From an archaeon (GTDB lineage: Archaea > Methanobacteriota_B > Thermococci > Methanofastidiosales > NM3): 54,671 bases of DNA. Position 1 is the stretch's first letter. Each line of letters opens with the position of its first letter. The stretch is from the NCBI GenBank assembly GCA_004212155.1, contig RXIG01000013.1, positions 1 to 54,671 on the forward strand. The letters are read 5' to 3'. The translations under genes were made by a program, and so were the position numbers. A model generated the notes under the pieces. That model searched no databases, was not told where the DNA came from, and was given only the letters and a program-made list of their open reading frames with translations. This document shows, piece by piece, positions 27,521 through 35,010 of the stretch.

Positions 27521-27712
27521 ATGATATTTCCAATACGCTGCTTCACATGCGGGAAACCAATAGGGCATCTCTACGAGCCCTATATTGAGCGCATACAGGA
27601 GGAACCCCGGAACAAGGTCTTGGACGACCTCGGGGTCACCCGTTATTGCTGTAGGCGCATGTTCCTTACGCATGTGGACCTGATAGACGAGGTACTTGAG
27701 TTTAGCGTGTAA
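27521..27712 (+). CDS. rpoN: DNA-directed RNA polymerase subunit N
   Basis: 63 residues, the Rpb10 homologue. The zinc-bundle motif MIFPIRCFTCGKPIGHLYEP gives the CxxC pair and RYCCRRM the adjacent CC pair. A small polymerase-assembly subunit. In many euryarchaea rpoK follows, but here the next features are tRNA-Pro and an enolase-like gene. Confidence 0.96.
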   Translation: MIFPIRCFTCGKPIGHLYEPYIERIQEEPRNKVLDDLGVTRYCCRRMFLTHVDLIDEVLEFSV

Positions 27713-27721
27713 GACAAACGT

Positions 27722-27799
27722 GGGGCCGTAGGGTAGCTTGGACCATCCTCTCACCTTGGGGTGGTGGACACTCGAGTTCAAATCTCGGCGGCCCCACCA
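27722..27799 (+). tRNA. tRNA-Pro (GGG), CCA encoded
   Basis: 75 bases plus an encoded CCA. Acceptor GGGGCCG / CGGCCCC; anticodon arm TCACC-TTGGGGT-GGTGG with a G-U pair at the base and anticodon GGG; T arm TCGAG-TTCAAAT-CTCGG. Discriminator A followed by CCA at 27797-27799. The place between the polymerase gene and the enolase position is shared with haloarchaea. Confidence 0.93.
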
Positions 27800-27843
27800 T
27801 ACCGATCATCTATGCGTAGCGAGACAAACGAGGCAGTGATAGA

Positions 27844-28422
27844 GTGAGTGTGATTGAGGACTTTGCGATTCGAACGCTCTATGGCGACACGAGAGATCTA
27901 GTAGAAGTAGACCTCTTTACCGCCAGTTCGTTCGGACGTGCACAGGTCCGTGCCTCGCTCGATGTCGACGACCTCACGACGGTCGCGGCACCCGAGCTCG
28001 TCGGTCTCAACGTCCTCGAACAGCGGCTCTTTGACGATGTCGTAGAGGAGGTAGCCGAGGACCCCAATGCTCGCTTCGCGTTCTCACTGGCATGTGCAAA
28101 GGCGGCAGCGTCCTATATCGGGCTTCCCCTCTACCAATACCTTGGCGGCGTCTTCAACGTGAGCACACCGTCGATCGTATACGGTGACTCAGAGGTGGAC
28201 ACAGCGTTCAACGTGGTGGCGCCGGCGCCCCGTATCGACTACAGCGAGCTTGCAACGTTGAGCTCACTTTCCACGCAGGTGCCGTTAACCGGCGGCCTGC
28301 AATACGTCGAGGAGGGCAGCTGGCATGTCGCATGCGGCCTTTCATACCGCTATGTAGAGATATACAAGAAAGAAGATATTAACGAGCTCTTAAGAATAAA
28401 GGAACACATGACGGAGGTGTAG
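27844..28422 (+). CDS. Enolase-like protein lacking the catalytic barrel
   Basis: 192 residues, less than half of enolase (about 410-430). The first part follows the enolase capping domain: [28 protein letters not shown], and [20 protein letters not shown] then LYQYLGG, which is a close match to the conserved AKAAA...LPLYRYLGG region. After about residue 105 the alignment breaks; the last 20 residues ([20 protein letters not shown]) resemble the very end of enolase (YNQLLRIEEEL). The barrel with the metal ligands and the catalytic Lys and Glu residues is absent, so it cannot be an active enolase. It keeps the usual enolase place before S2, is in frame and ends two bases before S2. The GTG start at 27844 is uncertain. 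Confidence 0.75.
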   Translation: MSVIEDFAIRTLYGDTRDLVEVDLFTASSFGRAQVRASLDVDDLTTVAAPELVGLNVLEQRLFDDVVEEVAEDPNARFAFSLACAKAAASYIGLPLYQYLGGVFNVSTPSIVYGDSEVDTAFNVVAPAPRIDYSELATLSSLSTQVPLTGGLQYVEEGSWHVACGLSYRYVEIYKKEDINELLRIKEHMTEV

Positions 28423-28424
28423 AG

Positions 28425-29021
28425 ATGACTGATGAATTATTGATCCCTCTTGACCAATACCTTGCATCCGGTATTCACATCGGTACTCAACAGAAAACGA
28501 AGGACATGGAGCGATACATCTATCGCGTGCGACAGGATGGGCTCTATGTGCTCGATATCAAGGCGACGGACCAGCGCATCCGCTCGATCGGAAAGCTCTT
28601 GGCAAAGTACGATCCACAGAAGGTGCTTGTCGTCTCGACCAGGGTATATGGTCACAAACCGGTACGGAAGTTCTCCGAGCATACCCACTGCAAGTCGGTG
28701 GCGGGACGATTCATACCAGGGATGTTGACGAATCCAAGCAACAGCCAGTTCATGGAGCCCGAGCTCCTTATCATCACCGACCCCCGTGCCGACTATCAGG
28801 CGCTGAGGGAGGGTGCAAGCATAGGCATACCCATCGTGGCACTATGCGACTCAGAGAACATGATCTCAAACGTCGACCTTGCCATACCGACCAACAACAA
28901 GGGACGCAAGGCGCTCTCCTTGATATACTACCTGCTTGCGCGCGAGATGCTTCGGGCCAACGGCACGTTGCCAGACGACGGCGACATCGACTTCGAACTC
29001 GAGGACTTCAAACAACCGTAA
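28425..29021 (+). CDS. rps2: 30S ribosomal protein S2 (uS2)
   Basis: 198 residues, archaeal length. [20 protein letters not shown] is the start, [20 protein letters not shown] and [20 protein letters not shown] follow, and [20 protein letters not shown] with [20 protein letters not shown] forms the signature. GGAGGTGTAGAG precedes the ATG. It closes the supercluster. Confidence 0.97.
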   Translation: MTDELLIPLDQYLASGIHIGTQQKTKDMERYIYRVRQDGLYVLDIKATDQRIRSIGKLLAKYDPQKVLVVSTRVYGHKPVRKFSEHTHCKSVAGRFIPGMLTNPSNSQFMEPELLIITDPRADYQALREGASIGIPIVALCDSENMISNVDLAIPTNNKGRKALSLIYYLLAREMLRANGTLPDDGDIDFELEDFKQP

Positions 29022-29081
29022 GCTTCGTAACATCATGACCTGGTCGCTCATCTACGGTTATGGTGGTCCGGGTCCTCTAGC

Positions 29082-29121
29082 GTGAGGTGGCATGAGGTCC
29101 CCTCACACAACCTTCTTTTTT
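29082..29121 (+). terminator. Probable terminator of the ribosomal supercluster
   Basis: GTGAGG at 29082-29087 can pair with CCTCAC at 29101-29106, and a T-rich run (CTTCTTTTTTC) follows at 29112-29121, 60-100 bases after the S2 stop. Confidence 0.5.
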
Positions 29122-29213
29122 CATAGTTCATGCTCTAGCGGCCTAGTCGCCAGTACGAAACACGCACTAATCAAGAAATATTTTTATAGCTGCGCCCGAT
29201 GGTATGGGTACGC

Positions 29214-29355
29214 GCGGGGGTTGCCGAGCTTGGTCAAAGGCGCTGGACTTAAGATCTAGGCGTGCACTGTTGTGCACGATCGTCATCGGGAGTGCGTCTT
29301 TGGATAAGAAATCCAGTTTCGCAGGAATCCGCGGGTTCAAATCCCGCCCCCCGCA
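29214..29355 (+). tRNA. tRNA-Leu (UAA) with a 57-base intron
   Basis: The mature tRNA is 85 bases: acceptor GCGGGGG / CCCCCGC, anticodon stem CTGGA / TCCAG with loop CTTAAGA and anticodon TAA, T arm GCGGG-TTCAAAT-CCCGC, discriminator A, no CCA. The stem halves are separated by 29254-29310, an insert directly after position 37, the canonical archaeal intron place. The junctions can form the bulge-helix-bulge recognised by the splicing endonuclease. The intron contains a strong hairpin (CGTGCAC...GTGCACG). Confidence 0.92.
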
Positions 29356-29510
29356 CCTTTTTGCATTGCATCGTTCATTGCTTTTTTCAGCTTGTATCGT
29401 TGTGCAATCCCTTGGCGACACAAACCATTTGGGATGGGGCGTGTTATTTGTTTGCAGCAATTGAACGAAAAGGTGTTCTCATCAGGTCATGCATGGCCCC
29501 CATACACAAT

Positions 29511-29520
29511 TTTTTTATAC
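29511..29520 (+). promoter_or_regulatory. Promoter of the UppP-like gene
   Basis: TATA box TTTTTTATAC centred about 25 bases before the ATG at 29541, which points to a leaderless message. Confidence 0.5.
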
Positions 29521-29540
29521 TGGCATGACGCCTTCCTTTC

Positions 29541-30347
29541 ATGGAGCTATTCGAGCTCATCCTCATTGGCGCGCTTCAGGGCGTATTCGAATGGCTTCCC
29601 GTGAGCAGTGAGGGGATCGTCTCCATCGTCTCGACGCAGCTTATTGGGGAGGATGTGTTGACGTCGGTGCATATGGCAATATGGCTGCATCTTGGCACCA
29701 TGCTGGCAGCTACTCTCTATCTTCGCGAGGACGTTGCCTCACTCGTCCGACAGGTGCCCTCATACATGTCAGGCCTGCCCCATGCGAGGCCATTCAGTGA
29801 AAGGGACAGCGCGCTTCTTTCGTTTATCATCATAGCGACGTTGTTTACCGGTATCGTGGGTGGGTTCCTCTATCTTTTTGGCATCAGGATGCTTGCGGGA
29901 TCGCCTCGCCTCTTCACGTTCATCATGGGCCTCGCACTCATTATTACCGGGGCGCTTCGTACCTATGGGCCAGCGCGGGAACGTTTCGCCGATGACACAA
30001 CGCTTGCCGATTCCGTATTTGTCGGCATATTGCAGGGCCTTTCGGTGATACCAGGCATTTCAAGGTCAGGATCGACCGTCTTTGGGCTCCTATACAGACG
30101 ATTTGATGCAAAAGAGGCGTTTCGATTATCATTTCTTCTTAGCATTCCCGCGGTCTTGGCCGCCAACATCGGCATAGAGCTCACATCCGGCATCGAAGTG
30201 GACGCGGGCATGCTCGTTGCCATGTGCGTTTCTTTTATCGTTGGTTACGTTACCATCGACATCGTGCTGCGCTTTGCAGCACATGTCCGTGTCTCGCTTG
30301 TCTGTTTCATCCTGGCCGCGATGCTGTTTGCGTCTCTAGCCCTCTGA
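29541..30347 (+). CDS. UppP/BacA-like undecaprenyl-diphosphate phosphatase homologue
   Basis: 268 residues with seven or eight hydrophobic segments. The family removes phosphate from polyprenyl diphosphate lipid carriers; in archaea it should serve recycling of dolichyl or polyprenyl carriers for glycosylation. Both family motifs are visible: ALQGVFEWLPVSSEG near residue 11-25, equivalent to the (E/Q)xxxE region, and PGISRSGST near residue 171. The histidine that normally follows the SSxG element is replaced by Ile here, and the first acidic residue is Gln, so the activity may differ from the bacterial enzyme. No ribosome site is seen, in line with the TATA box 25 bases upstream. Confidence 0.85.
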   Translation: MELFELILIGALQGVFEWLPVSSEGIVSIVSTQLIGEDVLTSVHMAIWLHLGTMLAATLYLREDVASLVRQVPSYMSGLPHARPFSERDSALLSFIIIATLFTGIVGGFLYLFGIRMLAGSPRLFTFIMGLALIITGALRTYGPARERFADDTTLADSVFVGILQGLSVIPGISRSGSTVFGLLYRRFDAKEAFRLSFLLSIPAVLAANIGIELTSGIEVDAGMLVAMCVSFIVGYVTIDIVLRFAAHVRVSLVCFILAAMLFASLAL

Positions 30348-30368
30348 TACCCTTGGTCCGCCCCCTTA

Positions 30369-31595
30369 GTGGAAATGTTATTAAGATTCGATATACATAC
30401 TAATGGTGCTAATCATTTTGGAGATGATCATATACGCCGTATTGCTTTGTGTATAGCACTTCTCGTGCTCATATCACTTATCGGCGGATGCATTGGTGGC
30501 GATGAGGAATCGACAACAACGCCCGCCCCAACTACCACGCAGCCACCCGTCACGGACCGTGATGGAGACGGGGTGCCGGACGCCTCCGATGCATGCCCCG
30601 ACATACCTGGCGATCCTGCCAATGAGGGATGCCCCACCACGACACCACCACCGACCACCTCCGCACCGACGACGACCGCGCCACCGACCACCTCCGCACC
30701 GACGACGACCGCGCCCCCTGATTACTATCGCGTAACATACCATGATGCTGTCGAGGCCGATGTCTTTGGCCAACCATATATTTACAATGATGCCATTTTG
30801 AGATATTTGGAGGAGGAGTATGAGGAGACAGAAGAGTTCTGGGGAAAGTACAATTTGCACGAGTTGACCCTCTCATCTCTCAACGATCGTACGACTGATT
30901 TCTTCTATGGCGACGAGAATATCGTGATGCTCGCATCGGATGCCCTTTACATACCCGTCGACGATCCGCAATATTTTGGCTACTACTGGAACATCGATAC
31001 CGAGAAGCGCAAGGACCTCATGCTCAAGTCGCTTGAGGACTACGATGACGGATGGGGGACGTATCGCCTTCGAACTGGGTCGTACTGGCAGATCTACACC
31101 CGCGACATTATGGGGGGAAAGTCATACCAGGTAACGACAACGAACACCAACAAGGAAAGTCCTCGCCTTCATGGCACGAACGTCATATATTGTGAATACA
31201 TCAGGGATTGGGACCTCATGCTCGCTACGCTTACGGGAGGGAGTAACAGGACACTGTCAAATATGGACGGCGATGAGATAAAGCCTCTCATCCATGAGGA
31301 TCTCGTCGTCTTCGTGCTCGATAATGCAACGCCACACCTTTACTACATGTTCCTTGATGACAAGGATCCTACACTTTTATGCGAGAACGTGGGGACATAC
31401 GTCATCTCCGAGGACCGCATACTGTACTACGATGTGGAAACGACGAGATGGAACATCATCGTCTTTGACGACAAAGCCAGAAAACGGTTCTACACACCGA
31501 CTGGACGGGACGATACCGTCAACGTTGCGATATCGGAGAGCTGGGTCTATATCGATGGCACGGTCTATAAGATCAAGGCTCCCGGCGAGAGCTAA
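30369..31595 (+). CDS. Secreted lipoprotein with Ca-binding type-3-like motif, Thr/Pro linker and propeller-like domain
   Basis: The frame is open for 408 residues from a GTG at 30369, but the true start may be the TTG at 30447, which gives a short signal peptide ending in the lipobox LIGGC (Cys then lipid-anchored). After it come a thrombospondin type-3-like Ca2+ motif (DRDGDGVPDASDACPD, then CP), a Thr/Pro-rich linker (TTTPPPTTSAPTTTAPP and on) that is a likely glycosylation site, and about 280 residues of short beta strands with repeats such as DLVVFVLDNATPHLYY and DRILYYDVETTRWNIIVFDD, as in TolB/WD-like propellers. It is an extracellular binding protein of unknown target. Confidence in the function is low, in the layout high. 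Confidence 0.65.
   Translation: MEMLLRFDIHTNGANHFGDDHIRRIALCIALLVLISLIGGCIGGDEESTTTPAPTTTQPPVTDRDGDGVPDASDACPDIPGDPANEGCPTTTPPPTTSAPTTTAPPTTSAPTTTAPPDYYRVTYHDAVEADVFGQPYIYNDAILRYLEEEYEETEEFWGKYNLHELTLSSLNDRTTDFFYGDENIVMLASDALYIPVDDPQYFGYYWNIDTEKRKDLMLKSLEDYDDGWGTYRLRTGSYWQIYTRDIMGGKSYQVTTTNTNKESPRLHGTNVIYCEYIRDWDLMLATLTGGSNRTLSNMDGDEIKPLIHEDLVVFVLDNATPHLYYMFLDDKDPTLLCENVGTYVISEDRILYYDVETTRWNIIVFDDKARKRFYTPTGRDDTVNVAISESWVYIDGTVYKIKAPGES
30390..30398 (+). promoter_or_regulatory. Promoter of the lipoprotein gene
   Basis: GATATACAT preceded by AAGATTC. Transcription would begin near 30417, downstream of the first in-frame GTG and ATG of the following frame, so translation should begin later; GGAGATGAT at 30420-30428 could be the ribosome site. 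Confidence 0.4.
30648..30713 (+). repeat. Two perfect 33-bp tandem units in the Thr/Pro linker
   Basis: 30648-30680 and 30681-30713 are identical. Each unit codes for eleven residues of the PPTTSAPTTTA linker, so unit number may vary between strains by slippage. Confidence 0.85.
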
Positions 31596-31650
31596 CACAA
31601 CGGGTGAGCGGAGGTCATAAGGAATATTGTTCCATGTTTTATGGATAAAA

Positions 31651-31750
31651 TTTATATATGAAAAGCACAAATAGGATATGGGCGGGTTAGATACCCTCCT
31701 AAGGATCTTATCCTCACCCGTCCTATCCACCTTTTCTTTTTTCCCTTTTT
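31651..31750 (+). ncRNA. Candidate small RNA, or bidirectional terminator, between convergent genes
   Basis: A TATA box (TTTATATA, 31651-31658) lies about 25 bases before a strong foldback: 31674-31687 pairs with 31716-31728 over 13 base pairs with one bulge and one G-U pair, and a small hairpin (AGGAT-CTT-ATCCT, 31702-31714) sits inside. A T-rich run (TTTTCTTTTTT) follows. A promoter, a fold and a T-tract in that order suggest a short independent RNA; alternatively it ends transcription of the lipoprotein gene and the SatP gene. It resembles no RNA family I recognise. Confidence 0.4.
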
Positions 31751-31764
31751 AGCCTATTTTTAGC

Positions 31765-32322
31765 CTATCCTACTGGCAGCACTTCGCGTCCGTACGTCTC
31801 GTTGATCACCTGGGCTGCTGAGAGGTACAAGGCGCTACCGCCGCACAGTATTCCCTCAAATCCTGCGAGTTTGTGTATACCTGGTGAATAGACGCCGATG
31901 GCGAGCATGAAAAACAGTATCGTAAGCGTCGCGAAGACGACGAAGAGCGCGCGAGGCATCTTGAGGGTCGGTATCGTCATGTAGAGGGTAAATACGCCCC
32001 ATCCTGCCAGGAAGAGCGCAAGACCCGCATCGGGCACTATGTCGATATAGCCGTTGGTCTCCAAAAGCAGCATCGTTGCGAGCGCTAGCCAGAATCCGCC
32101 ATAGGCTGTAAAGGCTGTGGCACCGAACGTGTTGCCTATCTTGGATTCCCAGCTTCCGGCGATGAGCTGTCCCAACCCTCCGAAGAACAGCCCCATGGGA
32201 AGGATCATGCCCATGGCATCGCTTGTCACGATGCCGGAGTTAATGAAATTAAGCATTACGGTCGTCAAACCAAACGCGGCAAGTCCGAGGACTGCGGGAT
32301 TAGCATTCTTTTGTTCTTGCAT
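31765..32322 (-). CDS. Acetate/succinate transporter, GPR1/FUN34/YaaH (SatP) family
   Basis: 185 residues with six transmembrane helices. The family signature NPAVLGLAAFGLTTVMLNF begins close to the N-terminus, as in SatP and methanogen AceP, which move acetate or succinate with protons. FFGGLGQLIAGSWESKIGNT and FTAYGGFWLA are further family segments. In an anaerobic archaeon it would take up acetate or excrete it. A TATA box at 32342-32354 lies 25 bases before the ATG, so the message is probably leaderless. Confidence 0.9.
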   Translation of the reverse strand: MQEQKNANPAVLGLAAFGLTTVMLNFINSGIVTSDAMGMILPMGLFFGGLGQLIAGSWESKIGNTFGATAFTAYGGFWLALATMLLLETNGYIDIVPDAGLALFLAGWGVFTLYMTIPTLKMPRALFVVFATLTILFFMLAIGVYSPGIHKLAGFEGILCGGSALYLSAAQVINETYGREVLPVG

Positions 32323-32341
32323 TTTTGTGAAACTATTTTAT

Positions 32342-32354
32342 GTATATAAAAATC
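32342..32354 (-). promoter_or_regulatory. Promoter of the SatP gene
   Basis: Minus-strand GATTTTTATATAC, centred about 26 bases from the ATG at 32322. Confidence 0.5.
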
Positions 32355-32440
32355 TTATTTCTTTTAAAATGAAATTATGGTGATCAGGTGGTCGAAGCCT
32401 CCGTGCAGTGGTGGAAAAAATGCCACACCCAATACAAACA

Positions 32441-32563
32441 TTTATAAAGGCATGTGACATGCTAAGCCATACTCATTATCTTAGTAGAGGAGTGCCAGAG
32501 GATTTCCCAGGGTGTTCGCTAGTGAGAAGGTGTGGGTAATAACCGATAAAGAGGTGAACATCA
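32441..32563 (+). promoter_or_regulatory. Promoter and about 90-base leader of the CxxC protein gene
   Basis: TATA box TTTATAAAG at 32441-32449, expected start near 32471, then a leader of about 93 bases with complementary segments (ACTC/GAGT) and the ribosome site GAGGTGA just before the ATG. Confidence 0.4.
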
Positions 32564-32719
32564 ATGGGTTACAATGACCGAAGGCGAGACAACTTTGGCC
32601 CGCGCGAAATGCACAAGGCCGTTTGTTCAGATTGTGGCGAGGAATGTGAAGTTCCGTTCAAGCCGACAGAAGGACGACCAGTTTATTGCCGTGACTGCTT
32701 CCAGAAGAAGAGAGACTAA
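32564..32719 (+). CDS. Small CxxC-x17-CxxC zinc-binding protein
   Basis: 51 residues. MGYNDRRRDNFGPREMHKAV is followed by the zinc site CSDCGEECEVPFKPTEGRP and CRDCFQKKRD: two CxxC pairs 17 residues apart. This family of short basic zinc proteins is widespread in archaea and some bacteria, often near RNA-related genes, and its function is not established. GAGGTGA precedes the ATG. The downstream neighbour is an RNA helicase. Confidence 0.85.
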   Translation: MGYNDRRRDNFGPREMHKAVCSDCGEECEVPFKPTEGRPVYCRDCFQKKRD

Positions 32720-32731
32720 ATATCCTTTAGT

Positions 32732-32793
32732 TTCTTATAATCTTTTTTTGTTTTAAATTTAGGTTCGTTTCTATCCCCTCAGGAAGAAACGAA
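32732..32793 (+). promoter_or_regulatory. TATA-like element followed by a strong hairpin upstream of the helicase gene
   Basis: TATA-like TCTTATAATCT at 32732-32742 precedes, by the usual distance, a hairpin with nine perfect pairs: TTCGTTTCT (32764-32772) and AGAAACGAA (32785-32793), twelve-base loop. It may be a small RNA, a helicase leader, or a stop signal for the CxxC gene. Confidence 0.35.
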
Positions 32794-32979
32794 TCCTTAC
32801 TTACCAATACTAGCTTAATAATATACGATATAGTAGAAAGAACCAAAATCAAGCGATGATTGCACTACAGCATCTCACCATCACTATACGGACTGTACGA
32901 TTGGATCGTACCGACGAGAAACGTTGGTATTACTTTTAGTGGAATCGTCATCATATTTACCTTAATGAGTTGTTACAAG

Positions 32980-34164
32980 ATGAAGTTTGAAGAATTAAGA
33001 TTGGATGGGGACCTCCAAGCGTCCCTTCACACGATAGGATTCGTGGAGATGACCGATATACAGGAGCGCACCATACCTCTTATCAGGGACGGACATGATG
33101 TGTTCGGACAGTCCCAGACAGGCTCTGGCAAGACCGCAGCCTTTGGTATCCCCCTTGTTGAGAAGGTGCAGAGGGGAAGGGGCGTGCAGGTGCTCGTGCT
33201 CGAACCGACGCGAGAGCTGGCAAAGCAGGTCTCAAGCGAGATGAAGAAGTTCTCTGCGAACAAACATGTCAAGATCGCCACCATCTACGGCGGCGCATCA
33301 TTCAACACACAGATACAGGCACTGAAAAAGGCCGAGGTCATCGTCGGGACGCCTGGCCGTGTCATCGATATGATGAAGCGGGGACACATCGAGCTGGAGG
33401 GCATAACAGCGTTCGTGCTCGATGAGGCGGACAAGATGATCGACATGGGATTTTTCGAGGACATGATGTTCATATCGGAAAAGATGCCCCGTGACCGCCA
33501 GACACTTCTTTTCAGCGCCACCATGCCGGACAAGCTCAAGCATCTGCGTTCCAAGTTCTCACGCAACGCACATACCATCAAGACATCGTCCAAGGTGGCA
33601 GAGGACGTACTGAAACAGTTCTACTGCGAGGTATCATATACGCGCAAGTTCTCCCTTCTGACCCACCTTTTGGAAAACGAGCGCCAAGGGCTCTCGATCG
33701 TCTTTTGCAACGCGCGCAGGGAGGCAGACGACGTCGCACGCAATCTCAAGGAAAGCGGCATCAACACGAAGTCGCTCCACGGGGGCATGCCGCAGAACAA
33801 ACGCGAAAAGACCATGCAGCAGTTCCACGATAAGAAGATCGATGTTCTCGTTGCCACCGATGTAGCGGCCCGTGGCCTTGATGTCAAGGATGTGACTCAC
33901 ATCTTCAATTACAGCATCCCTATGAACGCCGAGGATTATGCAAATCGCATAGGGCGCACCGCTCGTGCGGGGAACAGCGGCATTGCCATCTCGCTTTTGA
34001 GCAGGAACGACCACGATGCTTTCCGAAAGGTGCAGTCGACGTTCTCATACGACATCGAGGAGATGAATGCGCCGCAGTTCAAGGTACGTCCGTTCAGGAA
34101 GCACAATTATTCGTATGCAAAGGGCGGTGCCCGCGGGCGTTCACAGCGCGCATACGCGAATTAA
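32980..34164 (+). CDS. DEAD-box ATP-dependent RNA helicase
   Basis: 394 residues. All helicase motifs are in order: Q motif (GFVEMTDIQERTIP), Walker A SQTGSGKTAAFG, PTRELAKQ, TPGRVID, DEADKMIDMGF, SATMP, then the second lobe with HGGMPQNKREK, VATDVAARGLDVKDVTH and HRIGRTAR-like NRIGRTARAGNSG. The C-terminus is short and basic with Arg/Gly/Tyr (SYAKGGARGRSQRAYAN). Such proteins unwind rRNA or mRNA, often in the cold. The start at 32980 (MKFEELRL) is chosen because a TATA-like TCATATTTAC lies 25 bases upstream; a longer frame from 32860 would include the promoter. Confidence 0.93.
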   Translation: MKFEELRLDGDLQASLHTIGFVEMTDIQERTIPLIRDGHDVFGQSQTGSGKTAAFGIPLVEKVQRGRGVQVLVLEPTRELAKQVSSEMKKFSANKHVKIATIYGGASFNTQIQALKKAEVIVGTPGRVIDMMKRGHIELEGITAFVLDEADKMIDMGFFEDMMFISEKMPRDRQTLLFSATMPDKLKHLRSKFSRNAHTIKTSSKVAEDVLKQFYCEVSYTRKFSLLTHLLENERQGLSIVFCNARREADDVARNLKESGINTKSLHGGMPQNKREKTMQQFHDKKIDVLVATDVAARGLDVKDVTHIFNYSIPMNAEDYANRIGRTARAGNSGIAISLLSRNDHDAFRKVQSTFSYDIEEMNAPQFKVRPFRKHNYSYAKGGARGRSQRAYAN

Positions 34165-34193
34165 CCGGTGCGTACAAAAACGAAACCAAACAA

Positions 34194-34237
34194 GCATCTG
34201 CAGCTATCACGGCATGTGAGCGCTGCATGCATTTTTT
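34194..34237 (+). terminator. Terminator after the helicase gene
   Basis: GCAT-GCAGC (34194-34204, two bases bulged) pairs with GCTGC-ATGC (34222-34230), followed by ATTTTTT. It lies between convergent genes. Confidence 0.5.
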
Positions 34238-34292
34238 CCCTTCTGTTCAAGATCGGGATGGATCTTCATCCCATCATTTCTTAAAAAGCTGC

Positions 34293-34787
34293 TCATCCCG
34301 CTTCTTTTCCGTATACGCTTGTCGTAATTTCGGAGTTCTCGATGTAATCAAAGGGTATGACGTCCGTCCAACCTGCACGTTCGAACATGTTCATGAAGCA
34401 GACGCCGATGATCACGGTGTCATCAGAGCGTATGGCCTCGATCATCCTCTTGGCATCTGCGACATCGCATTTGTTCGGCATTGCAAGGCCCCCGAGCAAG
34501 ATGATGACGTCGACCTTCTTCGTTTGAAGGTCTGCTGACTCACCGATCTCCATCGAGTAATCACCCAACGATATGGAGCGTGCCTCCTCCAGATGCGTAT
34601 AGGGAACGTAGTACATATCAGCACCGGAGTCCCTGAGCACGTATAAAAGGAACTCGATGATAGGGGTGCACGTATGGGGCAGGCCGCTGTATACGATCGT
34701 AGCGCTGCGTGGAACGGCCTCCATTACCTTCCTGAACGACTGCAGCATCCCTTTGATGCCACGAGGGTCTGTGAAGAGCTCTTCCAT
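34293..34787 (-). CDS. DUF2124 family protein
   Basis: 164 residues. This uncharacterised family is found mainly in methanogens and relatives. Recognisable stretches are SATIVYSGLPHTCTPIIEFL, VDVIILLGGLAMPNKCDVAD and DTVIIGVCFMNMFERAGWTD, which alternate strand and helix like a Rossmann-type fold. The ATG at 34787 is used because GGTGAT ends four bases before it; a GTG at 34796 lies within that site. A minus-strand promoter-like CCGAAAATAGTTAAGG lies near 34829-34844. Molecular role unknown. Confidence 0.72.
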   Translation of the reverse strand: MEELFTDPRGIKGMLQSFRKVMEAVPRSATIVYSGLPHTCTPIIEFLLYVLRDSGADMYYVPYTHLEEARSISLGDYSMEIGESADLQTKKVDVIILLGGLAMPNKCDVADAKRMIEAIRSDDTVIIGVCFMNMFERAGWTDVIPFDYIENSEITTSVYGKEAG

Positions 34788-34976
34788 CATTATCACCTGT
34801 ATGTCGTTTTCTTGATGAAGCGCCCTTAACTATTTTCGGGTATGTTTTCTCGTTAGCGTTGCATACAAGCGATGTGGCCAATGCGTATAAAAACGAGGAA
34901 TATATGTCCAATTGGCGCAAGCCACCTGTTCCAGATGACGGGCTCATTTCCTGTACGTGCCCCTTTTCACAAAAAC

Positions 34977-34985
34977 CTTTAATAC
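34977..34985 (+). promoter_or_regulatory. Promoter of the SelB-like gene
   Basis: TATA box CTTTAATAC preceded by CACAAAAAC, centred 30 bases before the ATG at 35011, so the message has no or almost no leader. Confidence 0.5.
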
Positions 34986-35010
34986 TCGGGCACATCGTTG
35001 TATCGATACG

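Noticed and set aside
30428-30876. Minus-strand Val/Gly-rich and Arg-rich frames opposite the Thr/Pro linker
   Set aside because: Direct result of the 33-bp tandem repeat in the lipoprotein gene.
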